DNA of 64,000 bases from contig DASXVN010000044.1 of NCBI GenBank assembly GCA_036504235.1, positions 62,001 to 126,000 of the forward strand. Direction: 5' to 3'. Within the stretch, counting starts at the first letter, position 1. Each line of letters begins with the position of its first letter. The notes beneath the pieces are model-generated. The model was not told where the DNA came from. It ran no database searches and was given only the letters and a program-made list of their open reading frames with translations. Made by a program: the position numbers and the translations under genes. Below are positions 49,216-56,679 of this stretch, in pieces. Origin of the DNA: Zipacnadum sp036504235 (lineage in GTDB: Bacteria; Armatimonadota; Zipacnadia; Zipacnadales; Zipacnadaceae).

Positions 49216-49346
49216 AAAAGCAGCGGACCCACGTTGCGCCCGCGCCGGTGGCGCCCGCCCTGGACTGGCGGGACTTGCTGGCCGCCGCGTGGGTGCTGCT
49301 GGTCGTCGCTATCTTCCTGCGCCAATTCCTGGCCGCACTTTCCTAA
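49212..49346 (+). CDS. Small single-pass membrane protein (44 residues)
   Basis: Starts with the ATGA overlap of the holA stop. A basic, Pro/Ala-rich N-terminus (MKKQRTHVAPAPVAPALDW) precedes one clear transmembrane helix (LLAAAWVLLVVAIFLRQFL). Stop at 49344-49346, 6 bases before the glycosyltransferase start. It is tightly packed between two real genes in the same strand, which supports translation. Function is unknown. Confidence 0.65.
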   Translation: MKKQRTHVAPAPVAPALDWRDLLAAAWVLLVVAIFLRQFLAALS

Positions 49347-49352
49347 CACCCC

Positions 49353-51320
49353 ATGCCCACCACCGCGCTGGCCTGCGCCACCTTCTTGTGGATTGCGCTG
49401 ACCGCCCTGCTCCTGGGCGGCGCGCTGCTGCGTCTGGTGAACCGGCAAACCCTGGCCGCCCCCGCCCGGCTCATGCTCTCCCTGGCGCTGGGGCTCCCCC
49501 TGATCGCGTATGCGGTGCTCGCGCTGGGCCTCACCGGGTATCTGCAGCGTCCCTGGCTAGCCGGGCTGCTGCTGGCCGGCGACGTGATTGGTCTCCTGCT
49601 CGGCGCGTACGTGCTGGGCGATCTGCTCGCGGGGCTGCGGCGGATGGCCGGAGCGCTGCGCCGCTCGCCACAGCGGTTGCTGTGGTGGCTGCTGATGGTC
49701 TGGGGACTGCTGGTGGTGCTGCGCGCGCTGGCCCCCGCGGGCGCGGCGGACTGGGACGGCCTGGCCGAGCACCTGGCGATGGCCAAGGTCTGGCTGCAGC
49801 ACAGCGCGGTCGTGCCGCTGTGGTATGAGCACCACTCGCAGTTCCCGGCGACGGTGCAGATGCTGTACGTGCTGGGGCTGGCCTGGGGCGGACCGGTAGC
49901 CGCGCAACTGGTCAACGCGCTGTTTGGATTCCTCGCGGTGGGGGCGGTCGGCTGGCTGGCCCGCCGCCACTATGGCCGAGCCTCCGCCGCGCCGGCGATG
50001 GTCATTTTCGCCACCATGCCGCTGGTCGGCTGGCTCTCCGCGGTGGCCTACGTGGACATGGCCGCCACTTTCTACCTCACCCTGAGCCTGATCTTCTTCC
50101 TGAAGTGGCTGCACCGGCCCCAGCTGGCGGCAGCGCTCTGGTGCGGGGCGGCGCTGGGCCTGGGGGCGGCCGTGAAGATGCAGGCGCTCCCCTATCTGGG
50201 CGTGCTGGCGGTGGGCGGGCTATACGTGCACTGGCGCCGCCGCGGGCAGTCGCCGGGGCTGCCGCTGCGGCAACTCGTGGCCCTGGTGGCGCTGGCCGCC
50301 ACGATCGCCTCCCCCTGGTACATCAAGAGCTGGATCCTGACCGGCAACCCGGTCTATCCCTTTGCCTACGGCGTCTTTGGGGGCAAGGAATGGTCCGCCG
50401 AGCAGGCGCAGACGTACGCTTACCAGCAGAAATCCTGGGGCTGGGGCACGTTGCCGCCGCAGGAGGAGTTCTGGAGTCTGCCGCCGCTGCAACGGGCGCT
50501 GGCCGGACCGCGCCGCCCCGATCACCTGCTGCTCGCCCCGGTGGGGCTGACCTTCCTGCCCGCGCGCTACGTGGACCCCGGATTCGGCGAGGCGGCCGGC
50601 TTCCTGATGGCCTCGCCGGGACCGCTGTTCTTGGCCTTTCTGCCGCTATTGCTGCTTATCCGCCGGCGGCCCGGAGCCTGGCGGGTGACCGGCTGGGCGG
50701 TGCTGCCGCTGTGGCTGTGGTGGCTGCTGACTGCGCAGTATAGCCGCTATTTCCTGCCCGCCTTCGCGTGGCTCGCTCCGCCGGCTGCCTACGCGGCCGG
50801 GGAGTTCCTGCGGCGGCGCTGGGGGCGATTGGCGGTCAACGTCGCCCTGGCCGGAGTGGCGCTGTTCGCGCTGGGCGCGGTGGCCTTGCCGCTGACCGGA
50901 GCGCTGCCGTACCTGCTCGGCCAACAGACCGCGGCCGCCTACCTGGAGGAGCAGCTCCCGAATCTGTATCCCGCGCTGGTCTACCTCAACCAGCAGCCGG
51001 GGGCCGACGGGGTGATTTCCTACGGAGAGCCCCGCCTGTTCTACCTGGACAAGCCCTATATGTGGGGCGACCCGAACTATCACCGACTGCTGCTTTATGA
51101 TAGAATGAACTCCGGAGACGATTTGCTGGAGGCCTACCGGGGGCTGGGCCTGCGGTACGTGCTGATCAATCATCGCTTTTTCCCGGGCGCCGCGCCGGCC
51201 AATGAGCACATTATGGCCTTGCTCAACGAGGCCGTGGCGCAAGGCAAACTGCAGTCGCGGCCGTGGGGGGCCTACGAGGTGCTGACCATGACGGGGAGCC
51301 CGACCGCCACGGCAAAATGA
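49353..51320 (+). CDS. Membrane glycosyltransferase of the PMT/ArnT (GT39-like) type
   Basis: The 655-residue protein has about 12 membrane helices. The first outer loop bears WDGLAEHLAMAKVWL, where a conserved acidic residue of PMT_2/ArnT enzymes binds the lipid-linked donor, and SQFPATVQMLY follows. A soluble C-terminal domain begins near residue 540. Such enzymes move sugars from polyprenyl phosphates to proteins or lipid A. It precedes the Lpt genes, consistent with a role in envelope glycans, though the substrate is unknown. Confidence 0.82.
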   Translation: MPTTALACATFLWIALTALLLGGALLRLVNRQTLAAPARLMLSLALGLPLIAYAVLALGLTGYLQRPWLAGLLLAGDVIGLLLGAYVLGDLLAGLRRMAGALRRSPQRLLWWLLMVWGLLVVLRALAPAGAADWDGLAEHLAMAKVWLQHSAVVPLWYEHHSQFPATVQMLYVLGLAWGGPVAAQLVNALFGFLAVGAVGWLARRHYGRASAAPAMVIFATMPLVGWLSAVAYVDMAATFYLTLSLIFFLKWLHRPQLAAALWCGAALGLGAAVKMQALPYLGVLAVGGLYVHWRRRGQSPGLPLRQLVALVALAATIASPWYIKSWILTGNPVYPFAYGVFGGKEWSAEQAQTYAYQQKSWGWGTLPPQEEFWSLPPLQRALAGPRRPDHLLLAPVGLTFLPARYVDPGFGEAAGFLMASPGPLFLAFLPLLLLIRRRPGAWRVTGWAVLPLWLWWLLTAQYSRYFLPAFAWLAPPAAYAAGEFLRRRWGRLAVNVALAGVALFALGAVALPLTGALPYLLGQQTAAAYLEEQLPNLYPALVYLNQQPGADGVISYGEPRLFYLDKPYMWGDPNYHRLLLYDRMNSGDDLLEAYRGLGLRYVLINHRFFPGAAPANEHIMALLNEAVAQGKLQSRPWGAYEVLTMTGSPTATAK

Positions 51321-51379
51321 CACCTCGCCTATCCCGCGGGTGTCTAAACTACTAGGCGCCCGGAGGGGCGTCGCGTGTC

Positions 51380-51958
51380 ATGCGAAAGACCGTTGGTATC
51401 GCAATTATTGCCCTGGGAGTGGTCCTGGCGGCGGGCGTCGTGATCTACGGCCTGACCCGCCCGCCTACCCGTCCGCCGGCGAACGAAGTGGCCCCCGCGG
51501 CGACGACGCCCACCGACGCGCTCAAGGGCGAGTTGCAGGTCGAGGGCGCCTCGGTCAGCAAGACTGACGCGCAGGGCCACCCGCTCTGGTCACTGCAGGC
51601 GGGCACCAAGGTCACGCTCAACCCGGAGCAGAAGCAGGCTACCGGCAAAGACGTGCACTGGTCCCTGCAGGCGGCGGGCAAGACCGCCTGGCTGGTGGAC
51701 GCGCCCAGTCTGGTCATTGACTATACCACCGGCCGGCTCACCTTTACGGACGGGGTCCACGTGTCCAGCGCCGACGGCAAGCAGCAGGTCAAGGTGCGGA
51801 ACCTGACCTACGAACCGGACAGCAAGCAACTGGTCGGCACCGGCGGGGCGGAGTTCCGCTCGCAACAGGCGACCGTCACCGGCGAGCGGGTCGTGGTGGA
51901 CACGCAAGCCCACAAAGTCAAGCTCAGCGGCGGGGTCCGGGCCCATGTCGGCCCCTAG
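51380..51958 (+). CDS. lptC: LptC-like LPS export protein
   Basis: The 192-residue protein has one N-terminal membrane anchor (IAIIALGVVLAAGVVIYGL) and a beta-jellyroll periplasmic domain (DAQGHPLWSLQAGTKV, GGAEFRSQQATVTGERVVVD). This is the LptC plan, in which the protein passes LPS from the inner-membrane transporter to LptA. Sequence similarity is weak but position directly before lptA/lptB-like genes supports it. Confidence 0.8.
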   Translation: MRKTVGIAIIALGVVLAAGVVIYGLTRPPTRPPANEVAPAATTPTDALKGELQVEGASVSKTDAQGHPLWSLQAGTKVTLNPEQKQATGKDVHWSLQAAGKTAWLVDAPSLVIDYTTGRLTFTDGVHVSSADGKQQVKVRNLTYEPDSKQLVGTGGAEFRSQQATVTGERVVVDTQAHKVKLSGGVRAHVGP

Positions 51959-51973
51959 TTTTCAGGAGAGTGC

Positions 51974-52531
51974 ATGAACATGAGAGGCAACCAGCGCGTG
52001 GCAATTCGGGGGTGCGGCGTACTGCTCGGGCTGCTGCTGATCGCCGGCGCGGCCGCGGCGCAGACCGAGATCAAGACCCAGACCGCCGACCTGCGCTCGG
52101 ACAGCATGAGCTTCAACTGGACCACCAACGAGATGGTCTTCATCGGCAATGCCTCGGTGAATATCGCCAACGGGCACCACGCCACCTTGACCGCCCCCAA
52201 GCTGACCGTGAAGCTCTCGGACAAGGGCGACCGCGTGATCAAGCTAGTCGCCGCCGGGCCGGTGCGCATGGAGATCATCGGCGCCGCGGACCCGCAGGGG
52301 GTCAAGGCGCGGATCGTCGCCACCGCCGCGGACCGGGCCGAGTACTCCGAGACGACACAGAAGATCGTGCTGTATGGCGACGCCCAGGCCGACTATGTGT
52401 CGCTGCCCGAGGGCCCCGACTCCCGGCGCGCGCACTTCACGGGCGACATCATGGAGGCCGACCTCAACACCAGCCTGCTCACCGTCACCAAAGCGCACCT
52501 GCAAGTCTCCTCACCGCTGGCGAAACCGTAG
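51974..52531 (+). CDS. lptA: LptA/OstA-like periplasmic LPS-binding protein
   Basis: The 185-residue product has a signal peptide (GVLLGLLLIAGAAAAQTEI) and an OstA-type beta-jellyroll (ADLRSDSMSFNWTTNEMVFI, GNASVNIANGHHATLTAPKL, then YSETTQKIVLYGDAQ). LptA forms the periplasmic bridge for LPS. It starts 15 bases after lptC, with CAGGAGAG upstream, and ends 27 bases before lptB. Confidence 0.85.
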   Translation: MNMRGNQRVAIRGCGVLLGLLLIAGAAAAQTEIKTQTADLRSDSMSFNWTTNEMVFIGNASVNIANGHHATLTAPKLTVKLSDKGDRVIKLVAAGPVRMEIIGAADPQGVKARIVATAADRAEYSETTQKIVLYGDAQADYVSLPEGPDSRRAHFTGDIMEADLNTSLLTVTKAHLQVSSPLAKP

Positions 52532-52558
52532 CCTGCACCGGAGAAGCGCACCTACTTT

Positions 52559-53278
52559 ATGTCACTGCAAGCGCAAGGACTCATCAAATCTTACGGCGGC
52601 CGGCGCGTGGTCAACGGCGTGGATATCTCCGTCGAGCGCGGCGAGACGGTCGGTCTGTTGGGGCCTAACGGCGCCGGCAAGACTACCAGTTTCTACATGA
52701 TTCTGGGCCTGGTCGCCGCCGACCAGGGCCAGATCCTGCTGGACGGCCGCGACATCTCCAAGCTGCCCATGCACGTGCGCTGCCGACAGGGGCTGGGCTA
52801 CCTCGCCCAGGAGCCCTCGGTGTTCCGCAAGCTGTCGGTGCGCGACAACCTGATGCTGATCCTGGAGCTGCAGCCGCTGACCAAGGCGCAGCGCCAGGCG
52901 CGCTGCGAGCGCCTGCTGGACAAGCTGGGGCTGACCCACCTGGCCACGCAGCCCGGCCAGGTGCTCAGCGGCGGGGAGCGCCGCCGCGTGGAGATCGCTC
53001 GCTCCCTGTGCACCTCTCCCTCTTTCATCTTGCTGGACGAGCCGTTCACCGGCGTGGACCCCATTGCCATTGACGATATCCGCACCATCGTCCGCGAGTT
53101 GGTCTCCGAGGACATCGGCATCCTAATCACCGACCACAACGTGCGCGAGACGCTGGACATCACCGACCGCGCCTACATCATCTCCGAGGGGCAAATCCGC
53201 ACCCACGGCCCGGCGCAGGACCTGCCCAATGACCCCATCGCCCGCCAGTTCTACCTGGGCGAGCGCTTCCGCATGTAG
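52559..53278 (+). CDS. lptB: LPS export ABC transporter ATP-binding protein LptB
   Basis: The 239-residue ATPase has Walker A GPNGAGKTTSFYMILG, the Q-loop GYLAQEPSVFRKLSVRDNLM, signature LSGGERRRVEIAR, Walker B FILLDEPFTGVDPIA and H-loop LITDHNVRETL. QEPSVFRKL and DHNVRETL are especially LptB-like. It powers LPS extraction with the LptF-type permease encoded next. Confidence 0.97.
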   Translation: MSLQAQGLIKSYGGRRVVNGVDISVERGETVGLLGPNGAGKTTSFYMILGLVAADQGQILLDGRDISKLPMHVRCRQGLGYLAQEPSVFRKLSVRDNLMLILELQPLTKAQRQARCERLLDKLGLTHLATQPGQVLSGGERRRVEIARSLCTSPSFILLDEPFTGVDPIAIDDIRTIVRELVSEDIGILITDHNVRETLDITDRAYIISEGQIRTHGPAQDLPNDPIARQFYLGERFRM

Positions 53279-53301
53279 GACCCCGCCGACCCGCCCGCCT
53301 T

Positions 53302-54381
53302 ATGCGTAAACTGGACCGCTACCTAACCAAAGAAATGCTCGGCCCCTTTCTCTTCGGGATGGGGGCTTTCGCTATTGTCCTGATCGGCGTGGACCTGCTC
53401 TACGAGGCGCTCAAGGAAATCATCCAGCAGGGCCTGCCGGTCGGTCCGGTGCTCCTGGCGATGCTCTACCGCCTGCCGCAGACCATGGTCCTGACCCTGC
53501 CGATGGCGGTGATTTTCTCCACGCTGATGGCTTTCGGCGGGCTGTCCGGCAACGGCGAAATCGTGGCCATGCGCGCGGGCGGCATCGGCCTGTGGCGGCT
53601 GGCGATCCCGGCCCTGGTCATCGGCCTGCTGGTCTCGGTCCTGTCGCTGGGACTCAACGGCTGGCTGGTGCCCTACGCCAACCAGGCCTCCAACGACGTG
53701 CTGCTTAGCGTGCAGAAAAGCGGCGCGATCCACCAGAAATCGCTGACTCTGCGCATGCCCTCCAGCGGCCCACCGGACCGCGTCCTGTGGGCGGAGGATT
53801 TCGACCCGGCCGCCGCCACTCTGAAGACGCTGATTGTCTGGGAGTTCTCCGGCGGGCAGCCCAAGCAGTGGTTCTCCGCGACGTCCGCGACGTGGGCGGG
53901 CGACACCTGGGTGCTACGGGGCGTCGATCTGGTCCAGCAGGTGAACGGTGAGCGCATCGAGACGCACCTGGACCGACTCACCTACCAACTGGGCAAGTCG
54001 CCCTGGGAGCTGGGCCGGGGCAGTCGCAAACTGCAGGACATGAGCATGAAGGAACTGCTGCAACTGGCGGACCTCAATCGTCTGAAGGATACTCCGCTGT
54101 CGCTGCAGGCGCTGGAGGAGTACAATATGCGCATGGCGTTGCCCTGGGCGGCGCTAGGCCTGGCGCTGATCGGCCTGCCCCTGGGGATTCGGCCCCAGCG
54201 CACCTCCACCGGCGTGGGGCTGGGGATCTCACTGGCGATCATCCTGGCCTACTACATCATCGTCAACATGATGCGCATCCTGGGCCAGCAGGGCACCCTG
54301 CCGCCGGGAGTCGCGGACTGGATACCCAACGTGCTTTTGTATACAATAGGCCTCGGCCTATTGGTGAACGCCTCTAACTGA
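53302..54381 (+). CDS. lptF: LptF/LptG-family LPS export permease
   Basis: The 359-residue protein has three N-terminal and three C-terminal helices around a periplasmic beta-jellyroll, the YjgP/YjgQ plan: RYLTKEMLGPFLFGM at the start, PQTMVLTLPMAVIFSTLMAF, then PLGIRPQRTSTGVGLGISL near the end. Only one permease gene is present here; LptB2FG normally uses two different ones, so either a second lies elsewhere or a homodimer forms. Confidence 0.9.
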   Translation: MRKLDRYLTKEMLGPFLFGMGAFAIVLIGVDLLYEALKEIIQQGLPVGPVLLAMLYRLPQTMVLTLPMAVIFSTLMAFGGLSGNGEIVAMRAGGIGLWRLAIPALVIGLLVSVLSLGLNGWLVPYANQASNDVLLSVQKSGAIHQKSLTLRMPSSGPPDRVLWAEDFDPAAATLKTLIVWEFSGGQPKQWFSATSATWAGDTWVLRGVDLVQQVNGERIETHLDRLTYQLGKSPWELGRGSRKLQDMSMKELLQLADLNRLKDTPLSLQALEEYNMRMALPWAALGLALIGLPLGIRPQRTSTGVGLGISLAIILAYYIIVNMMRILGQQGTLPPGVADWIPNVLLYTIGLGLLVNASN

Positions 54382-54410
54382 AGCCGGCACTAACTGCGCT
54401 CTGAGGGCTA

Positions 54411-55964
54411 ATGTCAATCTTCACCCTGCTGGCCCTAATCATTCTGCCCCTGCTGGGCGGCGCCATCGCCTGGGCCGGTGACGTTATCGGCTACCGGCTG
54501 GGCAAAAGCCGCCGCAGCCTCTTTGGCCTGCGTCCCCGTTCCACCGCCCGCCTCATCGCCGTAGTCGTCGGCGTCGTGCTCCCCCTGGTCACCATGATCC
54601 TCGCCGCCGTCGGCAGCCAAGAGGTGCGCACCGCCCTGTTCCGCCTCACCGAGTTGCAGGCCAGCAACCAGCAACTCCAGGGCGAGAACCAACTGCTCAC
54701 CGCCTCGGTGGACAGAAGCCGTCAGGAGAAGACCGCCGCCGAGACCGCCGCTGCCGAAGCGCAAAAGCAAGTCCAGGCGGCGCGCGCCCGCTTGCAGCGC
54801 GCCCAGGCGGACCTGACCGCCGCGCAGCAGTCCCTCGGCCGCACGCGCGCGCAACTGGCCACCGCCCAGGCCGAACGGCGTCGGCTGACCGCCCAACTGG
54901 CGACCCTCCAAGCCAGCCGCAGCCGCCTGCAGCAGGATCTGGCCGCCGCCCAGCGCGATTTGGGCGCTAGCAAGCAGCAACTCACCAAGACCCAGAGTGA
55001 ATTACAGCTAGCCCAGACCCAGCAAAAACAGGTGGCCGGGCAGCTTGCCGACACCAACAAGCGCTATGAGGCGCTCAAGACCCAGGAGACCACGCTGCGC
55101 AAGCAGGTGGAAGACCTGCGGGTGGAAGCCGAACACGCGAAAGTCCAGTTAGACACGGCCAAGCGCCAGTGGGAGACGGTCACCAAGGAATGGGAACTCG
55201 CCACTCACAAGCTAGACCAGGCCAATACCAAGTTGACTGAGGTGAGCCAGCGACTGGCCCAGCAGTACTTCGTCAGCTCGGCGGGGCAGGTACGCTACGA
55301 GCCGGGGACGGAACTGGTGCGGGTGGTCGTGAAGGCCGGGCAGAGCCAGGCCCAGGTGGCCAGTTCACTGCGGGAACTCGTGGTCCTAGCCGGCAAAGCG
55401 GCCGCCAATCGGGGCGCCGGCGGCCCTGACGCCCCCTCGGTGTTCCTGGCCGCTCCGTCCCCGCCCGACACGCCGTTTCCTCCCGCGGAAGACGTGGTCA
55501 TCAAGGAAGTCGCTTCCCAGATTCGCTCGGCGCCGGCCGAGGACTATGTAGTGGTGGTCCGAGCGCTGAGCCGCAGCTTCACGAGCGATCCCGAGCCTGT
55601 GGTGATCGGCCTGTACGCTCAGCCCAACCAACTGGTCTTCCCCCGGGGGACGGTCATCACCTCGCGGGTCATTGACGGCAGTGCTCCGCGGGCGGAGGTC
55701 TTCCAGCGGCTGTGGGGAATCCGCGACGACCTGCGCGGGGCGGCGCAGCAGGCAGGCCTCATGGCCGACCCGGACACCGGCCAGTATGGCCAGGTGCTCG
55801 CCGAGGATCTGCTGACCACCCTGGACGCGCTGCTCTCCCAGAAGAAGCCCTTGGAGGTCCAGGCGGTCGCCGCCGAGGACGTACGCGTCAGCAGCGCGCA
55901 GCCCTTCCTGGTGGTGCTCAAGGTCGGGGGGCCGAGTGCGGAGAGGGCCACCGGCGGTGATTGA
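54411..55964 (+). CDS. DUF3084-domain membrane coiled-coil protein
   Basis: The 517-residue product begins with two membrane helices (FTLLALIILPLLGGAIAWAG and LIAVVVGVVLPLVTMILAAV) flanking SRRSLFGLRPRSTARLIA. A long coiled coil spans about residues 80-300, with Gln/Ala-rich heptads, and a globular C-terminal domain follows. The order matches DUF3084, known mainly from Cyanobacteria and some neighbours, where it also precedes a YqgF-like gene. Function is unknown; a scaffold on the inner membrane is a reasonable guess. Confidence 0.85.
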   Translation: MSIFTLLALIILPLLGGAIAWAGDVIGYRLGKSRRSLFGLRPRSTARLIAVVVGVVLPLVTMILAAVGSQEVRTALFRLTELQASNQQLQGENQLLTASVDRSRQEKTAAETAAAEAQKQVQAARARLQRAQADLTAAQQSLGRTRAQLATAQAERRRLTAQLATLQASRSRLQQDLAAAQRDLGASKQQLTKTQSELQLAQTQQKQVAGQLADTNKRYEALKTQETTLRKQVEDLRVEAEHAKVQLDTAKRQWETVTKEWELATHKLDQANTKLTEVSQRLAQQYFVSSAGQVRYEPGTELVRVVVKAGQSQAQVASSLRELVVLAGKAAANRGAGGPDAPSVFLAAPSPPDTPFPPAEDVVIKEVASQIRSAPAEDYVVVVRALSRSFTSDPEPVVIGLYAQPNQLVFPRGTVITSRVIDGSAPRAEVFQRLWGIRDDLRGAAQQAGLMADPDTGQYGQVLAEDLLTTLDALLSQKKPLEVQAVAAEDVRVSSAQPFLVVLKVGGPSAERATGGD

Positions 55965-56361
55965 GGCCGACGTGCTGGGCGTGGACCCGGGGACCGCCAA
56001 GTGCGGCCTGGCCGTGGTAGACGCCCGCGGCGAGGTGCGGGAGCGCGCGGTAGTGGCGGTGGCGGAACTGGCGGAGCGCCTGGCGCAACTCGCCGGCGCC
56101 TACCCCCTCACCCAAATCGTTTGCGGAGATCGTACGGGAGCCGAGCCGGTGCGAGTGATCTTGCAGAGGGTGCTGCCGGAGGTGCCGCTGGCGACGGTGG
56201 CCGAGCATGGGAGCACGGAGCAGGCGCGGGAGCTGTACTGGCAGTACCACCCGCCGCAAGGCTGGCGTCGCCTGATGCCGCGCGGGATGCTGCTGCCCCC
56301 CACGGCCCTGGACGGCTACGCTGCCGAGTTGCTGGTGCGCCGCTGGCGCTCGGGCGGCTAG
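55957..56361 (+). CDS. YqgF/RuvC-like RNase H-fold protein
   Basis: About 134 residues. The first strand GVDPGTAKCGLAVVD has the conserved Asp of RNase H-like resolvases, and a second acidic strand region reads IVCGDRTG. A C-terminal Asp lies in PPTALDGYAAELLVRRW. This matches YqgF/RuvX, a pre-16S rRNA processing nuclease, more than RuvC. The GTG at 55957 overlaps the DUF3084 stop; an in-frame GTG at 55936 is also possible. Its stop overlaps the stop of the opposing small gene. Confidence 0.8.
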   Translation: MIEADVLGVDPGTAKCGLAVVDARGEVRERAVVAVAELAERLAQLAGAYPLTQIVCGDRTGAEPVRVILQRVLPEVPLATVAEHGSTEQARELYWQYHPPQGWRRLMPRGMLLPPTALDGYAAELLVRRWRSGG

Positions 56362-56519
56362 AGGGGTTTGGTGGCTGTCGCCATCATGACCATGCCCGCG
56401 AGGAAGATCCCGGCCGCCCCGAACAGTTGCGCGTAGACGTGTCCTCCGAGCTGCCCCCCCAGGTGCCAACCGGTAGCGCCCAGCACTGCGATAAAGGCCA
56501 TTCCGATCAGGAGCCGCAT
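56358..56519 (-). CDS. Small two-helix membrane protein (53 residues)
   Basis: Sequence starts MRLLIGMAFIAVLGATGWHL, continues through a Gly-rich turn (GGQLGGHV) and a second helix (LFGAAGIFLAGMVMMATATK). AGGT precedes the ATG at 56519. Stop codons of this gene and the YqgF gene share bases CTAG (56358-56361). The protein looks like a compact hairpin with a glycine-zipper pattern. Its family is not recognised. Confidence 0.55.
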   Translation of the reverse strand: MRLLIGMAFIAVLGATGWHLGGQLGGHVYAQLFGAAGIFLAGMVMMATATKPL

Positions 56520-56624
56520 GGGAACCTCACTTCAGCGCCCGCCGACGTGGCGCGCGCTCCTATCCCCCCCGCCTACTATACCCATATTGAGGCTCTTCTA
56601 TGCACTGCCGATATTATTGACGGC

Positions 56625-56652
56625 AAAACGGGCGGGGAGTTCACCCCGCCCG
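56625..56652 (-). terminator. Terminator of the glyQ-glyS transcript
   Basis: On the minus strand CGGGCGGGG (56652-56644) pairs with CCCCGCCCG (56637-56629) around TGAACT, then TTTTGCC. It lies about 30 bases past the glyS stop. Confidence 0.9.
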
Positions 56653-56679
56653 CTGAGTGGTACCAGGCGGCCGTCCGTT

